The notes below the pieces were generated by a model. It did no database searches. It saw only the letters and a program-made list of their open reading frames with translations, and was not told the DNA's origin. Below are positions 47,301 through 56,258 of a stretch of DNA of 64,000 bases, piece after piece. This stretch comes from Terribium retamae. GTDB taxonomy: Bacteria; Pseudomonadota; Alphaproteobacteria; Rhizobiales; Rhizobiaceae. How positions within the stretch are numbered: the stretch's first letter is position 1; every line of letters begins with the position of its first letter. The position numbers were made by a program, and so were the translations under genes. Location: contig NZ_JAKREW010000022.1 in NCBI RefSeq assembly GCF_022347545.1, positions 1 to 64,000 of the forward strand, written 5' to 3'.

Positions 47301-50039
47301 TTGAACGACGAAACCCCCATCGCGACGGAAGACAGCGCACCGCTGCCGGCAAGTGCGGCGCCGGTACCTTCCACGGCCGGCGCCACGCCGATGATGGAGC
47401 AGTATCTCGAGATCAAGGCGGCGAATGCGGATTCGCTGCTGTTCTATCGCATGGGCGATTTCTACGAGTTGTTCTTCGAGGATGCCGAGAAGGCAAGCCA
47501 GGCGCTGGGCATCGTGCTCACCAAGCGTGGCAAGCATCAGGGCGCCGAGATCCCGATGTGCGGCGTGCCGGTGCATGCTGCCGACGACTATCTGCAGAAG
47601 CTGATCGGGCTCGGTTTCCGCGTGGCGGTGTGCGAGCAGATCGAAGATCCGGCCGAGGCCAAGAAGCGCGGCTCGAAGTCGGTGGTCAAGCGCGACGTCA
47701 TCCGTCTCGTCACGCCGGGCACCATCACCGAAGACAAATTGCTGGCGCCTTCGGAATCGAGCTTCCTGATGACGCTCGGCCGGATCAAGGGCGGCGCCGA
47801 CCAAAGCTTCGCATTGGCCTGGATCGAGATTTCCACCGGCGTCTTCCGTGTCGCCGAAACCAATGCCGAGCGCTTGCTGGCCGACATCTTCCGCGTCGAT
47901 CCGCGCGAGCTAATCGTTGCCGAACCGGTCTTCTACGATCCCGAACTGAAGCCTGTTTTCGACGTGCTCGGTCGCGTCGCGAGTCCGCAGCCGGCCAGCC
48001 TTTTCGATTCGGCCTCGGCAACGGCGCGCATCGCCCGCTTCTTCAACGTGGCGACGCCCGACGCCTTCGGCACGTTCAGCCGCGCCGAGCTTTCCGCCAT
48101 CTCCGGCGCGATTGCCTATGTCGAGAAGACGCAGAAGGCCGAGCGCCCGCCGCTGTCGCGGCCGGAGCGCGAGGAGAACGGGGCAACGCTGTTCATCGAT
48201 CCGGCAACGCGATCCAATCTGGAACTCCTGCGCACCCTTTCCGGCAGCCGCGAGGGGTCCCTGTTCAAGGCGATCGATCGCACCGTCACCGGCGGTGGCG
48301 CGCGGCTGCTGGCCGACCGGCTGATGGCGCCGCTGACCGACGCGGCGGCCATCGGAGCACGGCTCGATTCGGTTTCCTTCTTCCGCGAAGAGACGCGTCT
48401 TGCTGAGGCCTTGCGGATGGCGCTCAAAGGTGTCGCCGACATGCCGCGTGCGCTGTCGCGGCTGGCGCTGAACCGCGGCGGCCCGCGCGACCTCGGCGCG
48501 TTGCGCGCCGGTTTCCTTGCAGCCGGCGAAATAGCGCGGGTCTTTGCGCGTGTCGCGCCGCCTGCTGAACTGGCTGGCGCACTTGCCGCGATCGACGCGC
48601 TGCCGAAGCCGCTTGCCGAACATCTCGCCGGAGCCTTGGCCGACGAACTGCCGCTGCTGAAACGCGACGGCGGCTTCCTGCGCAGCGGCTACGATGCCGA
48701 GCTCGACGAGATGCGGGCGCTTCGCGACGAGACGCGAAAGGTCATCGCCGGCATGGAGCGCGACCTCATCGAAGAGACCGGTATCCGTTCGCTCAAGATC
48801 CGGCACAACAATGTGCTGGGCTATTACATCGAGGTGACGGTCAACCATCAGGCGATCATGACGGGTACCGACGAAGCCAAGGCGCGCTTCATCCACCGTC
48901 AGACCATGGCCAATGCCATGCGCTTCACCACGACGGAGCTGGCGGGGCTGGAGACCAAGATCGCCAACGCTGCCGACCGTGCGCTTGCCATCGAACTTGC
49001 CGCCTTCGATCGGTTGCTTGCCGAAGTCGTGGCCGAGGCGGATGCCATCCGCGCCGGTGCCGATGCACTGGCCGTGCTCGATGTGTCGGCCGCACTCGCT
49101 GCTCTGTCGGCGAGCGAGAACTGGTGCCGGCCGCAGGTCGATGCCTCGCTTGCCTTCGAAGTGGTCGGTGGCCGCCACCCAGTGGTGGAGCAGGCGCTGC
49201 GCCGCACCGGAGAAGGACCTTTCGTCGCCAATGATTGCGACCTGTCACCGGAAGGCGATGCCAAAAACGGCGCCATCTGGCTGCTCACCGGCCCGAACAT
49301 GGGTGGCAAGTCGACCTTCCTTCGCCAGAATGCGCTGATCGCCATCCTGGCCCAGACCGGCTCCTTCGTGCCGGCGGCAAGCGCCCATATCGGGGTGGTC
49401 GACCGGCTGTTCTCGCGCGTCGGCGCTTCCGACGATCTCGCGCGCGGCCGTTCGACCTTCATGGTCGAAATGGTCGAGACCGCCGCCATCCTCAACCAGG
49501 CGGGTGAACGCGCACTGGTCATCCTGGACGAGATCGGTCGCGGCACCGCCACTTTCGACGGGCTTTCGATCGCCTGGGCGGCGGTCGAATATCTGCATGA
49601 GAAGAACCGTTGCCGCTCGATTTTCGCCACCCATTTCCACGAGATGACGGCGCTGAGCAACAAGCTTAACCGGCTTCACAACGTCACCATGCGGGTCAAG
49701 GAATGGGAAGGCGACGTCGTCTTCCTGCATGAGGTCGGCAAGGGCGCTGCGGACCGCAGCTATGGCGTGCAAGTAGCGCGGCTTGCGGGTTTGCCGGAAG
49801 CCGTGGTGGCGCGCGCCAAGCAGGTGCTGCACCAGCTCGAGGAAGGCGAAACCTCGGGCAAGGCCGATCGGCTGGTCGACGACCTGCCGCTGTTTTCGGT
49901 GGCGGTGAAGCGGGAAGCGCCCAAGCCGGTCCAGTCCGATGCACTTGGCGAGGCACTGGCTGCCCTCAGCCCCGATGAGATGACGCCACGCGAGGCGCTG
50001 GAAGCAATCTATCGACTCAAGGGTTTGATCGGACGCTGA
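47301..50039 (+). CDS. mutS: DNA mismatch repair protein MutS
   Basis: A 912-residue mismatch-binding ATPase. The mismatch reader [11 protein letters not shown] is near residue 48, followed by connector, lever and clamp domains, and an ATPase with Walker [10 protein letters not shown] (about 664) and Walker [10 protein letters not shown]. The start shown is TTG 47301 with GGAAAC upstream; the next in-frame Met is at residue 31. Relatives carry a similar 25-30 residue lead. Divergent from maeB. The usual follower glnD is absent here. Confidence 0.95.
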   Translation: MNDETPIATEDSAPLPASAAPVPSTAGATPMMEQYLEIKAANADSLLFYRMGDFYELFFEDAEKASQALGIVLTKRGKHQGAEIPMCGVPVHAADDYLQKLIGLGFRVAVCEQIEDPAEAKKRGSKSVVKRDVIRLVTPGTITEDKLLAPSESSFLMTLGRIKGGADQSFALAWIEISTGVFRVAETNAERLLADIFRVDPRELIVAEPVFYDPELKPVFDVLGRVASPQPASLFDSASATARIARFFNVATPDAFGTFSRAELSAISGAIAYVEKTQKAERPPLSRPEREENGATLFIDPATRSNLELLRTLSGSREGSLFKAIDRTVTGGGARLLADRLMAPLTDAAAIGARLDSVSFFREETRLAEALRMALKGVADMPRALSRLALNRGGPRDLGALRAGFLAAGEIARVFARVAPPAELAGALAAIDALPKPLAEHLAGALADELPLLKRDGGFLRSGYDAELDEMRALRDETRKVIAGMERDLIEETGIRSLKIRHNNVLGYYIEVTVNHQAIMTGTDEAKARFIHRQTMANAMRFTTTELAGLETKIANAADRALAIELAAFDRLLAEVVAEADAIRAGADALAVLDVSAALAALSASENWCRPQVDASLAFEVVGGRHPVVEQALRRTGEGPFVANDCDLSPEGDAKNGAIWLLTGPNMGGKSTFLRQNALIAILAQTGSFVPAASAHIGVVDRLFSRVGASDDLARGRSTFMVEMVETAAILNQAGERALVILDEIGRGTATFDGLSIAWAAVEYLHEKNRCRSIFATHFHEMTALSNKLNRLHNVTMRVKEWEGDVVFLHEVGKGAADRSYGVQVARLAGLPEAVVARAKQVLHQLEEGETSGKADRLVDDLPLFSVAVKREAPKPVQSDALGEALAALSPDEMTPREALEAIYRLKGLIGR

Positions 50040-50218
50040 GGACGACTGCGCCGGCGCTCGGTTCCGGTGGGGCGGGTTGAGCTCGCAATTCTGATAGCGC
50101 ATCACCCCATAGGCTCGGCAAATCCGTTAACGGACAGGCCCAACGAAAAACCATTCAGGAACAATTCGGTTGCCGCTATGTTAACCGGGGTGGCGGGGAG
50201 CACAGATTGGAGGAACCA

Positions 50219-50539
50219 ATGGATCGACGGCTATTTCTGACGGGAATACTCGGCGTTGCGGGGGCCGCAGTCGTCGCTACGGCAATGCGTCCAGCTCAGG
50301 CGGTTGCAGGTGTGCCTGCAGCGCGTGGCGGTATACTGGACGAGCTGGAACAATCACATGCGGAGGCGGCTGTTCTCGATGACGAGAACGATGCCGATGC
50401 CGAACTCGTCTACCATCGCCCATGGCATCGTCCGGGACGTCGGCCTTGGCGCAGGCCCCGCTGGCGGCGCGTCTGCCGTCGTGTCTGGCGCCGCGGCCGC
50501 TGGCGCGTTCGTTGCTGGCGCGAACGGGTATGGCGTTAA
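50219..50539 (+). CDS. Tat-exported Arg/Trp-rich small protein
   Basis: A 106-residue protein. Perfect GGAGGA ribosome site before ATG 50219. Residues 1-27 form a twin-arginine signal (MDRRLFLTGILGVAGAAVVA, then a cleavage region near AQA). A short acidic middle (LDELEQ to DENDADAELV) is followed by a 40-residue tail of Arg, Trp, His and Pro repeats starting HRPWHRPGRRPW and ending RERVWR. Similar rhizobial genes are sometimes mislabelled protamine-like. The tail is strongly basic, so cell-envelope or nucleic-acid binding is possible; nothing is proven. The 179-base gap before it contains the palindrome TCCGTTAACGGA (50123-50134). Confidence 0.72.
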   Translation: MDRRLFLTGILGVAGAAVVATAMRPAQAVAGVPAARGGILDELEQSHAEAAVLDDENDADAELVYHRPWHRPGRRPWRRPRWRRVCRRVWRRGRWRVRCWRERVWR

Positions 50540-50540
50540 T

Positions 50541-50644
50541 CTAGAGCATTTGTAGCAAGTGGAATCACTTGGCGTTACAAAAATGCGGCGAAAACAAAAG
50601 CTTATAGCGTTTCTGCGTTTCTGTTAAAAACGGAAACGCTCTAG
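50541..50644. repeat. Short palindrome-ended repeat element (rhizobial intergenic repeat type)
   Basis: A 104-base stretch bounded by CTAGAGC (50541-50547) and its inverse GCTCTAG (50638-50644). Inside is a strong hairpin AGCGTTTC (50606-50613) with GAAACGCT (50633-50640). I have seen similar CTAGAGC-type intergenic repeats in Mesorhizobium; copy number cannot be judged here because this is the only copy I notice in the window. Confidence 0.55.
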
Positions 50645-50649
50645 GTATG

Positions 50650-50679
50650 AAAACCCCGGCTGCGTGGCCGGGGTTTTTC
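50650..50679. terminator. Bidirectional terminator between the Tat protein and the GGDEF-EAL gene
   Basis: Stem CCCCGGC (50654-50660) with GCCGGGG (50667-50673), flanked by AAAA and TTTTT. Confidence 0.85.
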
Positions 50680-50703
50680 ATTGGATGGATGTAGGGACCG
50701 CCC

Positions 50704-52767
50704 TCAGGCGGTCGAGACCGAGAGGCCCGTTCCGCGATTTGGAATCACCTTCTGGAGCTGGTCCGCCGCGGTCGGGAGGATGTTTTCCTTAGGCCCAGGT
50801 CGCCCGAGATAATAGCCTTGGGCTTCATGGCAGCCTTCGACGCGCAGGATTTGCAGCTGGGCCGCCGTTTCCACACCTTCGGCCAGCACCGGAATTCCCA
50901 GGCTCTGTCCCAGTGCGAGCACGGAACGGACGATGGCCATAGCTTGCGCGTTGCGCTCCATTTCCCGTGTGAAGGAACCATCCAGCTTGATCTTGTCGAA
51001 GGGAAAGCTGCGCAGGGTGTCGAATGACGAATAGCCGACGCCGAAATCGTCGATCGAAATCTTCACGCCCAGCGCCTTGATCTGGCGCAGGACGTGCAGA
51101 GCACGGGCCTTGTCGGCAATGAAAGTGGATTCCGTGATCTCGAGTTCCAGCCGACTTGGCGACAACGCGGTCTCGACCAGGATGTCGCGGATCAGACCGG
51201 CCAGGTCATTGTGCACGAATTGGACCGGCGAAAGATTGACGGCAATCTTGTGGGGCTTGCCCAACTTGCCGGCGTCCCGGCAGGCCGTTCTCAACACCCA
51301 TTCGCCGATGGCAAGGATCAGGCCGGTCTCTTCCGCGATGGGTATGAAAACGGCAGGCGAAATGGGCCCTCTGCTTGGGTGGCTCCAGCGCAGCAGTGCC
51401 TCATATCCCAGCACATCTCCGGATTGGGCAGACTTCTGCACCTGATAGTGGAGTTCGAGCTGACCGAGCTCAAGGGCGTGGCTGAGATCCGAGGCCAAAG
51501 CGTGATGTTCGCGCGCCGCCTTGTCCATCTGGGGCTCGTAGAAGCAGACGGCACGGGTGATGTCGCTCTTAGCGCGATACATGGCCAGATCGGCATTGCT
51601 TATGAGGACCTGCCGGTCGTGACCGTCATCGGGATAGAGCGCCACGCCGAGGCTGGCACCCGCGGCAAAATCGACATTGCCGATGCGAAGCGGCTGCGAG
51701 AAGGCCTCTTCGAGGCGCGTCAGGAAATTGTCCAGCTGATGGCGGTCGACGAAGCGTTTGACGCACATGAATTCGTCGCCGCCAATGCGAGCGGCAAATT
51801 CGCTGTCCTGGAGAAGATGGCCAAGACGAAAGCCGATCGTTGCGAGCGCCGTATCGCCGGCCTGATGCCCGCGCAGATCGTTGATTTCCTTGAACCGGTC
51901 GAGGTCGATGCCGATGATCGCGACCTTTGCGGCGGTATAGTGAGCTTGTTCGAGCGCGCGATCCAGATGCTCGATGGCGCTGGCGCGGTTTGGCAGGCCG
52001 GTGAGGGAATCGGTCAGCGCCAGCTTCTGCAGCCGATCAAATGCTTCCTGCGAGGTCTGTTCGTCTATCAGATAGCTGATCACGCCTGCTCCAAGCACCA
52101 GCATGCCGACGCCGACGACCGCGAAGGCGGCCAGCGTCGACGAGGCGGTGTTGTCGGTTGCAGTCGAGAATGGCGTCACCGAAATGGCGGTCATGCCGGT
52201 GAAATGGAGAGAAGCCACGGCAAGTACGAAGAAGCCGACGGGCACATATTTGGTCTCGCCCCATAGCGGCTTCGCCGCCTGCCGCATCGCGATGGCGCCG
52301 AACAGAACTGATAGCGCTATCGATGCCAGCACATAGTCGGTGTTCCATTCGATCAGGCCGTCGACGCGATAGGCCAGCATGCCGCTGTAGTGCATCGCCG
52401 ATATGGCGATGCCGACGACGCCTCCTCCGATCTCCGCGGCCAGGGGAAAGCGGAAACTGAGGGATAGCCAGAAACCGTAGGCGCAGCCGGCCACAGCGAC
52501 CAGCAGGGATATCATCGTGAATGTCGGGTCGAAAGTAACAGGGGCATCATGTTCATAAGCAATGACGGCGATGAAATGGGTGCACCAGATCGAAGAACCA
52601 GCCGCCTGCGCTGCGAGAAAGATCCAGCCGGCTCGTGGCCAGCCGCCGCGCGCCTCAGCCTGCCGGAAGAGCCGGAATGTGACCCAGCTGCCTGCAATGC
52701 AGACGAAGACAGCAAGCAATACGAGCCACGGATTATGCTCTGTGACGAGGCATGAGACGACACGCAT
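50704..52767 (-). CDS. Membrane MHYT sensor with GGDEF and EAL domains (c-di-GMP turnover)
   Basis: A 687-residue inner-membrane protein. The N-terminal MHYT sensor (about 10-235) spans seven helices with three copper/redox-type motifs: WCTHF (61-65), MHYSGM (125-130) and LHFTGM (187-192). GGDEF follows, with the signature intact at 329-333. The inhibitory RxxD site five residues upstream is altered to QDSE, so product inhibition may be lost. The EAL domain has EALLRW (456-461), IDDFGVGYSS and LAEGVET, consistent with an active phosphodiesterase. ATG 52767 follows GAGGGGGG. Expected to sense O2, CO or NO and set c-di-GMP. Confidence 0.92.
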   Translation of the reverse strand: MRVVSCLVTEHNPWLVLLAVFVCIAGSWVTFRLFRQAEARGGWPRAGWIFLAAQAAGSSIWCTHFIAVIAYEHDAPVTFDPTFTMISLLVAVAGCAYGFWLSLSFRFPLAAEIGGGVVGIAISAMHYSGMLAYRVDGLIEWNTDYVLASIALSVLFGAIAMRQAAKPLWGETKYVPVGFFVLAVASLHFTGMTAISVTPFSTATDNTASSTLAAFAVVGVGMLVLGAGVISYLIDEQTSQEAFDRLQKLALTDSLTGLPNRASAIEHLDRALEQAHYTAAKVAIIGIDLDRFKEINDLRGHQAGDTALATIGFRLGHLLQDSEFAARIGGDEFMCVKRFVDRHQLDNFLTRLEEAFSQPLRIGNVDFAAGASLGVALYPDDGHDRQVLISNADLAMYRAKSDITRAVCFYEPQMDKAAREHHALASDLSHALELGQLELHYQVQKSAQSGDVLGYEALLRWSHPSRGPISPAVFIPIAEETGLILAIGEWVLRTACRDAGKLGKPHKIAVNLSPVQFVHNDLAGLIRDILVETALSPSRLELEITESTFIADKARALHVLRQIKALGVKISIDDFGVGYSSFDTLRSFPFDKIKLDGSFTREMERNAQAMAIVRSVLALGQSLGIPVLAEGVETAAQLQILRVEGCHEAQGYYLGRPGPKENILPTAADQLQKVIPNRGTGLSVSTA

Positions 52768-52941
52768 GAATAACGCCCCCCTCGGCGCCATTATGTCAGG
52801 ACAATTGTCGTTTGGTTGTTGCCGCATCCAAACCGCAACTGCCGGTCCCGCAGACGTTGCCAAGCAATCGCTAATATTCTGATAGCGCCAATAGTTAATG
52901 CGGTCGAGTCCGTTGCCTGCCCGATTTCGGTTCTCGCCCGG

Positions 52942-53460
52942 TCATTTCCCAACGCTTTTGGCGATCAACGAGGAAAAGGCGGCGATTGCGGCCGCTTGCT
53001 TTGTCCGTCCCTCCTGCTGCTCGCGTGCGATCGCTTCGGCTGCTCCCAGCAGACCGATGCAGGCAAGGCGCAATCCTTTGCTGTCCAGCCCAGTGAACGG
53101 CTTCAAGGCTTGGCACATGATCCCGACATACTCGTCGATCATGGCGCGCTGCTGCGATGCCATCTCTTCGCTGCCCTTGAGAGCGGCCGAAATCGCCGGT
53201 GCCTCCGGGCCCAGATTGGCGAGACAATTGAAATAAGCCTTGCTCATGATGTCCGCCGTCGCGTCAAGTTCCGGGGGGGCTGTGGCCAGCGCTTCGTGCA
53301 GCGCTTGCACATATTGGGCCTCCAGCCGCTGGAAGAGCGCAAGGAGCAACCCGGCGCGTGTCGAGAAATGGTCGTAAGCCACCGGCCTGCTCACACCTGC
53401 CTTTGCAGCAAGCGTGACGAGCGACAATGCGTCGGCACCGTCCTGGCGAACGATCGCCAT
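52942..53460 (-). CDS. TetR family repressor (start uncertain)
   Basis: A TetR regulator with helix-turn-helix AAKAGVSRPVAYDHF and an all-helical ligand domain. The first in-frame ATG (53460) gives 172 residues and cuts into helix 1. In-frame codons upstream continue to encode LPKDKRREQLLDAA, the normal start of helix 1, up to a stop; the only plausible initiator is CTG at 53511, which has GGGAG 8 bases upstream. So the real protein may be 189 residues from a CTG. Divergent from an oxidoreductase across a palindromic operator. Confidence 0.85.
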   Translation of the reverse strand: MAIVRQDGADALSLVTLAAKAGVSRPVAYDHFSTRAGLLLALFQRLEAQYVQALHEALATAPPELDATADIMSKAYFNCLANLGPEAPAISAALKGSEEMASQQRAMIDEYVGIMCQALKPFTGLDSKGLRLACIGLLGAAEAIAREQQEGRTKQAAAIAAFSSLIAKSVGK

Positions 53461-53533
53461 GGCTGCATCGAGCAGCTGTTCGCGGCGTTTGTCTTTCGGC
53501 AGCTTGACCAGGATATGTCTCCCGCTTGATTTC

Positions 53534-53558
53534 TACATTTTGTAAGTTACACTTTGTA
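53534..53558. promoter_or_regulatory. TetR operator, pattern TAC-N5-GTA-AGT-TAC-N5-GTA (copy A)
   Basis: TACATTTTGTA (53534-53544), AGT, TACACTTTGTA (53548-53558): a 25-bp palindromic arrangement around GTAAGTTAC, lying between the TetR gene and its divergent oxidoreductase. The same layout recurs at 61640-61664. Confidence 0.8.
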
Positions 53559-53585
53559 GGAATTAGAAGCAAGCAAGGATGTGCT

Positions 53586-54452
53586 GTGAGCGATGTAACC
53601 GTCATCGGCCTTGGCGAGATGGGCAGCGCGCTTGCCCGTGCCTTTCTGGCGGGTGGAAAGTCCGTCACCGTCTGGAACCGTACGCCAGCGAAAGCCGCAA
53701 CCCTGGAGCAACTGGGCGCCCTACCGAAGTCCACCGTTGCCGACGCCGTCTCGGCCAGCCCGGTCGTGGTGATTTGCCTGTCCGGCTATGCAGCGGCTTC
53801 TCACCTGCTCGGCGAGGTCGATTCTGAGAATCTCAGTGGCCGGTTGATCGTGCAACTGGGTTCGGGAACACCGCGCCAGGCGCGCGAACTCGACGCGTTG
53901 GCGGTAGCGAACGGTGCGAATTATCTCGACGGCGCCATCGGCGCCTGGCCACGTCAGATCGGCGGGCCGGAAGCCGGGCTGCTCATCGTCGGCAATGAGG
54001 CCGTGTTTACGTCAGCCGAGCCCCTCTTGAAGCTGCTTGGCGGAGGCCTCAGCTATGTCGGGCCCAACATCGGTCATGCCAAAGCCCTGGCCAATGCTGG
54101 CCTGGCCTACTTTGCCGCACACTGGATCGGCTTCAGCCATGGCGCTGCGGTCTGCGAGGCGGAGGGCATCGATGTCGGCACCTTCAGTGGAGTTATGGCA
54201 GACATGGCGCCGTTTTTCGGCGAAGATTTGCGCCACATGGGGCGTGTCATCGCGGAGGACCGCTTCGATGAACCCGAAGCCACGATCAAAACCGTCACGT
54301 CGGACCTTGGCGGCCTTGTCGAAGCTTCACGCGATCTAAAGATTGAAACGGCCTTTCCCAATTTCGCCGCTGGCATTTTCCAGCGTGCGAAGGACGCTGG
54401 ATTTGGCGCTGAAGAACCGAGTGCGGTGATCAAGGTGCTACGCGGGACCTGA
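53586..54452 (+). CDS. NAD(P)-dependent beta-hydroxyacid dehydrogenase/imine reductase-like oxidoreductase
   Basis: A 288-residue 6-phosphogluconate dehydrogenase-fold protein. Rossmann motif GLGEMG (8-13) and VWNRTPAKA (NADP-binding) are clear; the helical C-terminal domain follows. The position of the catalytic Lys in beta-hydroxyacid dehydrogenases (GxxGxGxxxK) is not Lys here (NIGHAKALANAG), which resembles imine reductase-like members. Start GTG 53586 with AAGGA upstream. The divergent TetR gene probably regulates it. Confidence 0.88.
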   Translation: MSDVTVIGLGEMGSALARAFLAGGKSVTVWNRTPAKAATLEQLGALPKSTVADAVSASPVVVICLSGYAAASHLLGEVDSENLSGRLIVQLGSGTPRQARELDALAVANGANYLDGAIGAWPRQIGGPEAGLLIVGNEAVFTSAEPLLKLLGGGLSYVGPNIGHAKALANAGLAYFAAHWIGFSHGAAVCEAEGIDVGTFSGVMADMAPFFGEDLRHMGRVIAEDRFDEPEATIKTVTSDLGGLVEASRDLKIETAFPNFAAGIFQRAKDAGFGAEEPSAVIKVLRGT

Positions 54453-54530
54453 CGGGTTGGGTGAATCGTGGGATCCGGCAACCGGATGGCGGTCGCTGCG
54501 TTGTTTGTTTCGAAACAGCATGGACATTCC

Positions 54531-54917
54531 ATGACCCGCAACGAACTCCGCACAATCTATTGCCGATACATCGACTGCCTGAACAGGCAAGACTGGGACG
54601 AACTTGGCGAGCTCGTCGACGACGACGTCCACTACAACGGCATCCGGGTGGGTCTCGATGGGTACCGTTCGGTGCTCGAGGGCGATTTTCGCGCGATCCC
54701 CGATCTTCGCTTCCAGATCGACTTGTTGATCTGCGATCCTCCCCGCATCGCCAGCCGCCTGCATTTCGACTGCACGCCTGTCGGTACCTTGTTCGACCTG
54801 CCCGTCAACGGCAGGCGTGTCCAGTTCGACGAGAACGTATTTTACGAATTTGCCGGAGCCCGGATCGAAAGGGTCTGGTCGATCATCGACAAGGCAGCGA
54901 TCGCTGGACAGCTCTGA
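54531..54917 (+). CDS. SnoaL-like/NTF2-fold protein
   Basis: A 128-residue NTF2-like cone-fold protein of the polyketide cyclase/ester cyclase group: RYIDCLNRQDWDELGELV near the start and a C-terminal beta sheet with ENVFYEF. ATG 54531 gives the usual N-terminus; a GTG at 54468 would add 21 residues of no family match. It is 78 bases after the oxidoreductase gene and may share its transcript. Substrate unknown. Confidence 0.78.
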   Translation: MTRNELRTIYCRYIDCLNRQDWDELGELVDDDVHYNGIRVGLDGYRSVLEGDFRAIPDLRFQIDLLICDPPRIASRLHFDCTPVGTLFDLPVNGRRVQFDENVFYEFAGARIERVWSIIDKAAIAGQL

Positions 54918-54974
54918 TGTCGGCGGTGGCGGGCGGCATGTTCGAGCCGTTCCGCCTTGGTCAGACTTATGCCG

Positions 54975-55316
54975 TCAGATAGCTGTCCGCGCGAGTCTCA
55001 ACCAGGGCGCCAGATGAAAGGCGCTCATCAGAAGGTACATCACCACCATGCTGCCGAGCGGCATGCCCGCTCCGGATGAGCAAAGCATCTCGGCTGGTCC
55101 GCTCGTGACGCCGGTCAGCAGAGCCATGGCAGCGAAGGTCGGCGACGCCGCCAGCCCCAGCCAATCTGAGCCCGTCAGGGCGCGGCTGGTTGTCTCGCCG
55201 GTCGTCGTTGTGAGCACGGCGGCATTGCCGGCGGCCTTCACGTCCTCGGCTGTACTGGTGCCGGTCCGAGGAGGTGTTTCCTCGTCGGACCAGATCGAAC
55301 AGCAGGAGCGGCTCAT
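54975..55316 (-). CDS. Small membrane protein coupled to DUF899 gene
   Basis: A 113-residue protein with two hydrophobic segments (WLGLAASPTFAAMALLTGV at about 49-67 and GSMVVMYLLMSAFHLAPWL near the end) and a soluble Cys-containing N-terminus. I do not recognise a family. ATG 55316 overlaps the stop of the DUF899 gene as ATGA, so the two are translated together and likely work together. It converges with the SnoaL-like gene. Confidence 0.65.
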   Translation of the reverse strand: MSRSCCSIWSDEETPPRTGTSTAEDVKAAGNAAVLTTTTGETTSRALTGSDWLGLAASPTFAAMALLTGVTSGPAEMLCSSGAGMPLGSMVVMYLLMSAFHLAPWLRLARTAI

Positions 55317-56107
55317 GACTTCGCACTCGTCGCTTTGGCGCGCATGGCCTCTTCGCCAGCGTCCGAAATCTCGACCCATCCCTTGTCGGGTTCGGCTTCG
55401 GCAACGTAGCTGTCGTTCCAGTTCCACCATTTGTAAGCCGGGGTCTGCGGATAGCCTTCAGGCGAATCCTCCCAGACCTCCTGGCGGCCAAGCGGCGTGA
55501 TGTCGAGATAGTTCCAGGTGCCGCCCATCTGCTCGTCGGCGCGATCAGCGATGAAATAGGTGCGGAAGATACGGTCGCCGTCACGCAGGAACACGTTGTG
55601 GCCGTGCCATTCGTCCACGCCGAAGTCGGCATCGAAACTGTCGACGATGGTCACCCATGGGATGCGGTCCCAGTCCATCCGCGCCTTCACGCGCTGGATG
55701 TCTGCCTGCGGCGCGCGGGAAGCAAAGACCAGCGTGGTGTCACGAGCATTGAGATGCGAGACGTGGGCGACCTGGTCGGCTACCATCGAGCAGCCGCGGC
55801 AGGCGTGCTCCGGCCAGCCGTAGACGCCTGGCTCGAAGAAGGCGCGGTAGATGATCAACTGGCGCCGGCCGGCGAACAGGTCGCGCAGGCTTGCCTTGCC
55901 GGTCGGGGTTTCGAACACATAGTCTTTGGTCACCTCCACCCAGGGCATGCGGCGCCGTTCGGCTGCCAGCGCATCGCGGGCTCGGGTGTGGGCCTTTTCC
56001 TTCACGAGAAGCTGCTGGCGCGCTTGCTCCCAAGCCTCTGGTGTGACCACCGGTGGCCTGTGCATGGCCGCCAGCTTGCTGTCACGTTTTTCGGTTGATG
56101 CAGTCAT
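55313..56107 (-). CDS. DUF899 family thioredoxin-like protein
   Basis: A 264-residue soluble protein of DUF899, a thioredoxin-like family. It has RMPWVEVTKDYVFE near residue 50, the redox-type CRGCS motif (in HACRGCSMVAD) and the C-terminal WWNWNDSY segment. Start ATG 56107 with GGAGG 9 bases upstream. No signal peptide. Its reaction is unknown; the coupled membrane protein may be its partner. Confidence 0.85.
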   Translation of the reverse strand: MTASTEKRDSKLAAMHRPPVVTPEAWEQARQQLLVKEKAHTRARDALAAERRRMPWVEVTKDYVFETPTGKASLRDLFAGRRQLIIYRAFFEPGVYGWPEHACRGCSMVADQVAHVSHLNARDTTLVFASRAPQADIQRVKARMDWDRIPWVTIVDSFDADFGVDEWHGHNVFLRDGDRIFRTYFIADRADEQMGGTWNYLDITPLGRQEVWEDSPEGYPQTPAYKWWNWNDSYVAEAEPDKGWVEISDAGEEAMRAKATSAKS

Positions 56108-56258
56108 CGTTCTGAACCTCCTTGTCTGGGCGACGTCGTGCCTCGAGGTCGAAGCGCGGTCGCGCGTCACTCGGTGCTGGTGTCAGTGTGCCCTCGGAGG
56201 CCGAGCAGTGTGAGTAACAAGTGTGGCGCTATTCCGGATCGCGCCGAATGAGGGCTGC

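Noticed and set aside
44861-48406. Plus-strand open frame of 1181 codons opposite malic enzyme and into mutS
   Set aside because: Antisense shadow of two well-supported genes. Its composition (His, Arg, Asp rich) is typical of high-G+C antisense frames and it has no recognisable domain.
50256-50555. Alternative plus frame in the Tat protein gene ending in a Gly/Ala-rich tail
   Set aside because: No ribosome site, no signal, and the frame with perfect SD and twin-arginine signal overlaps it completely.
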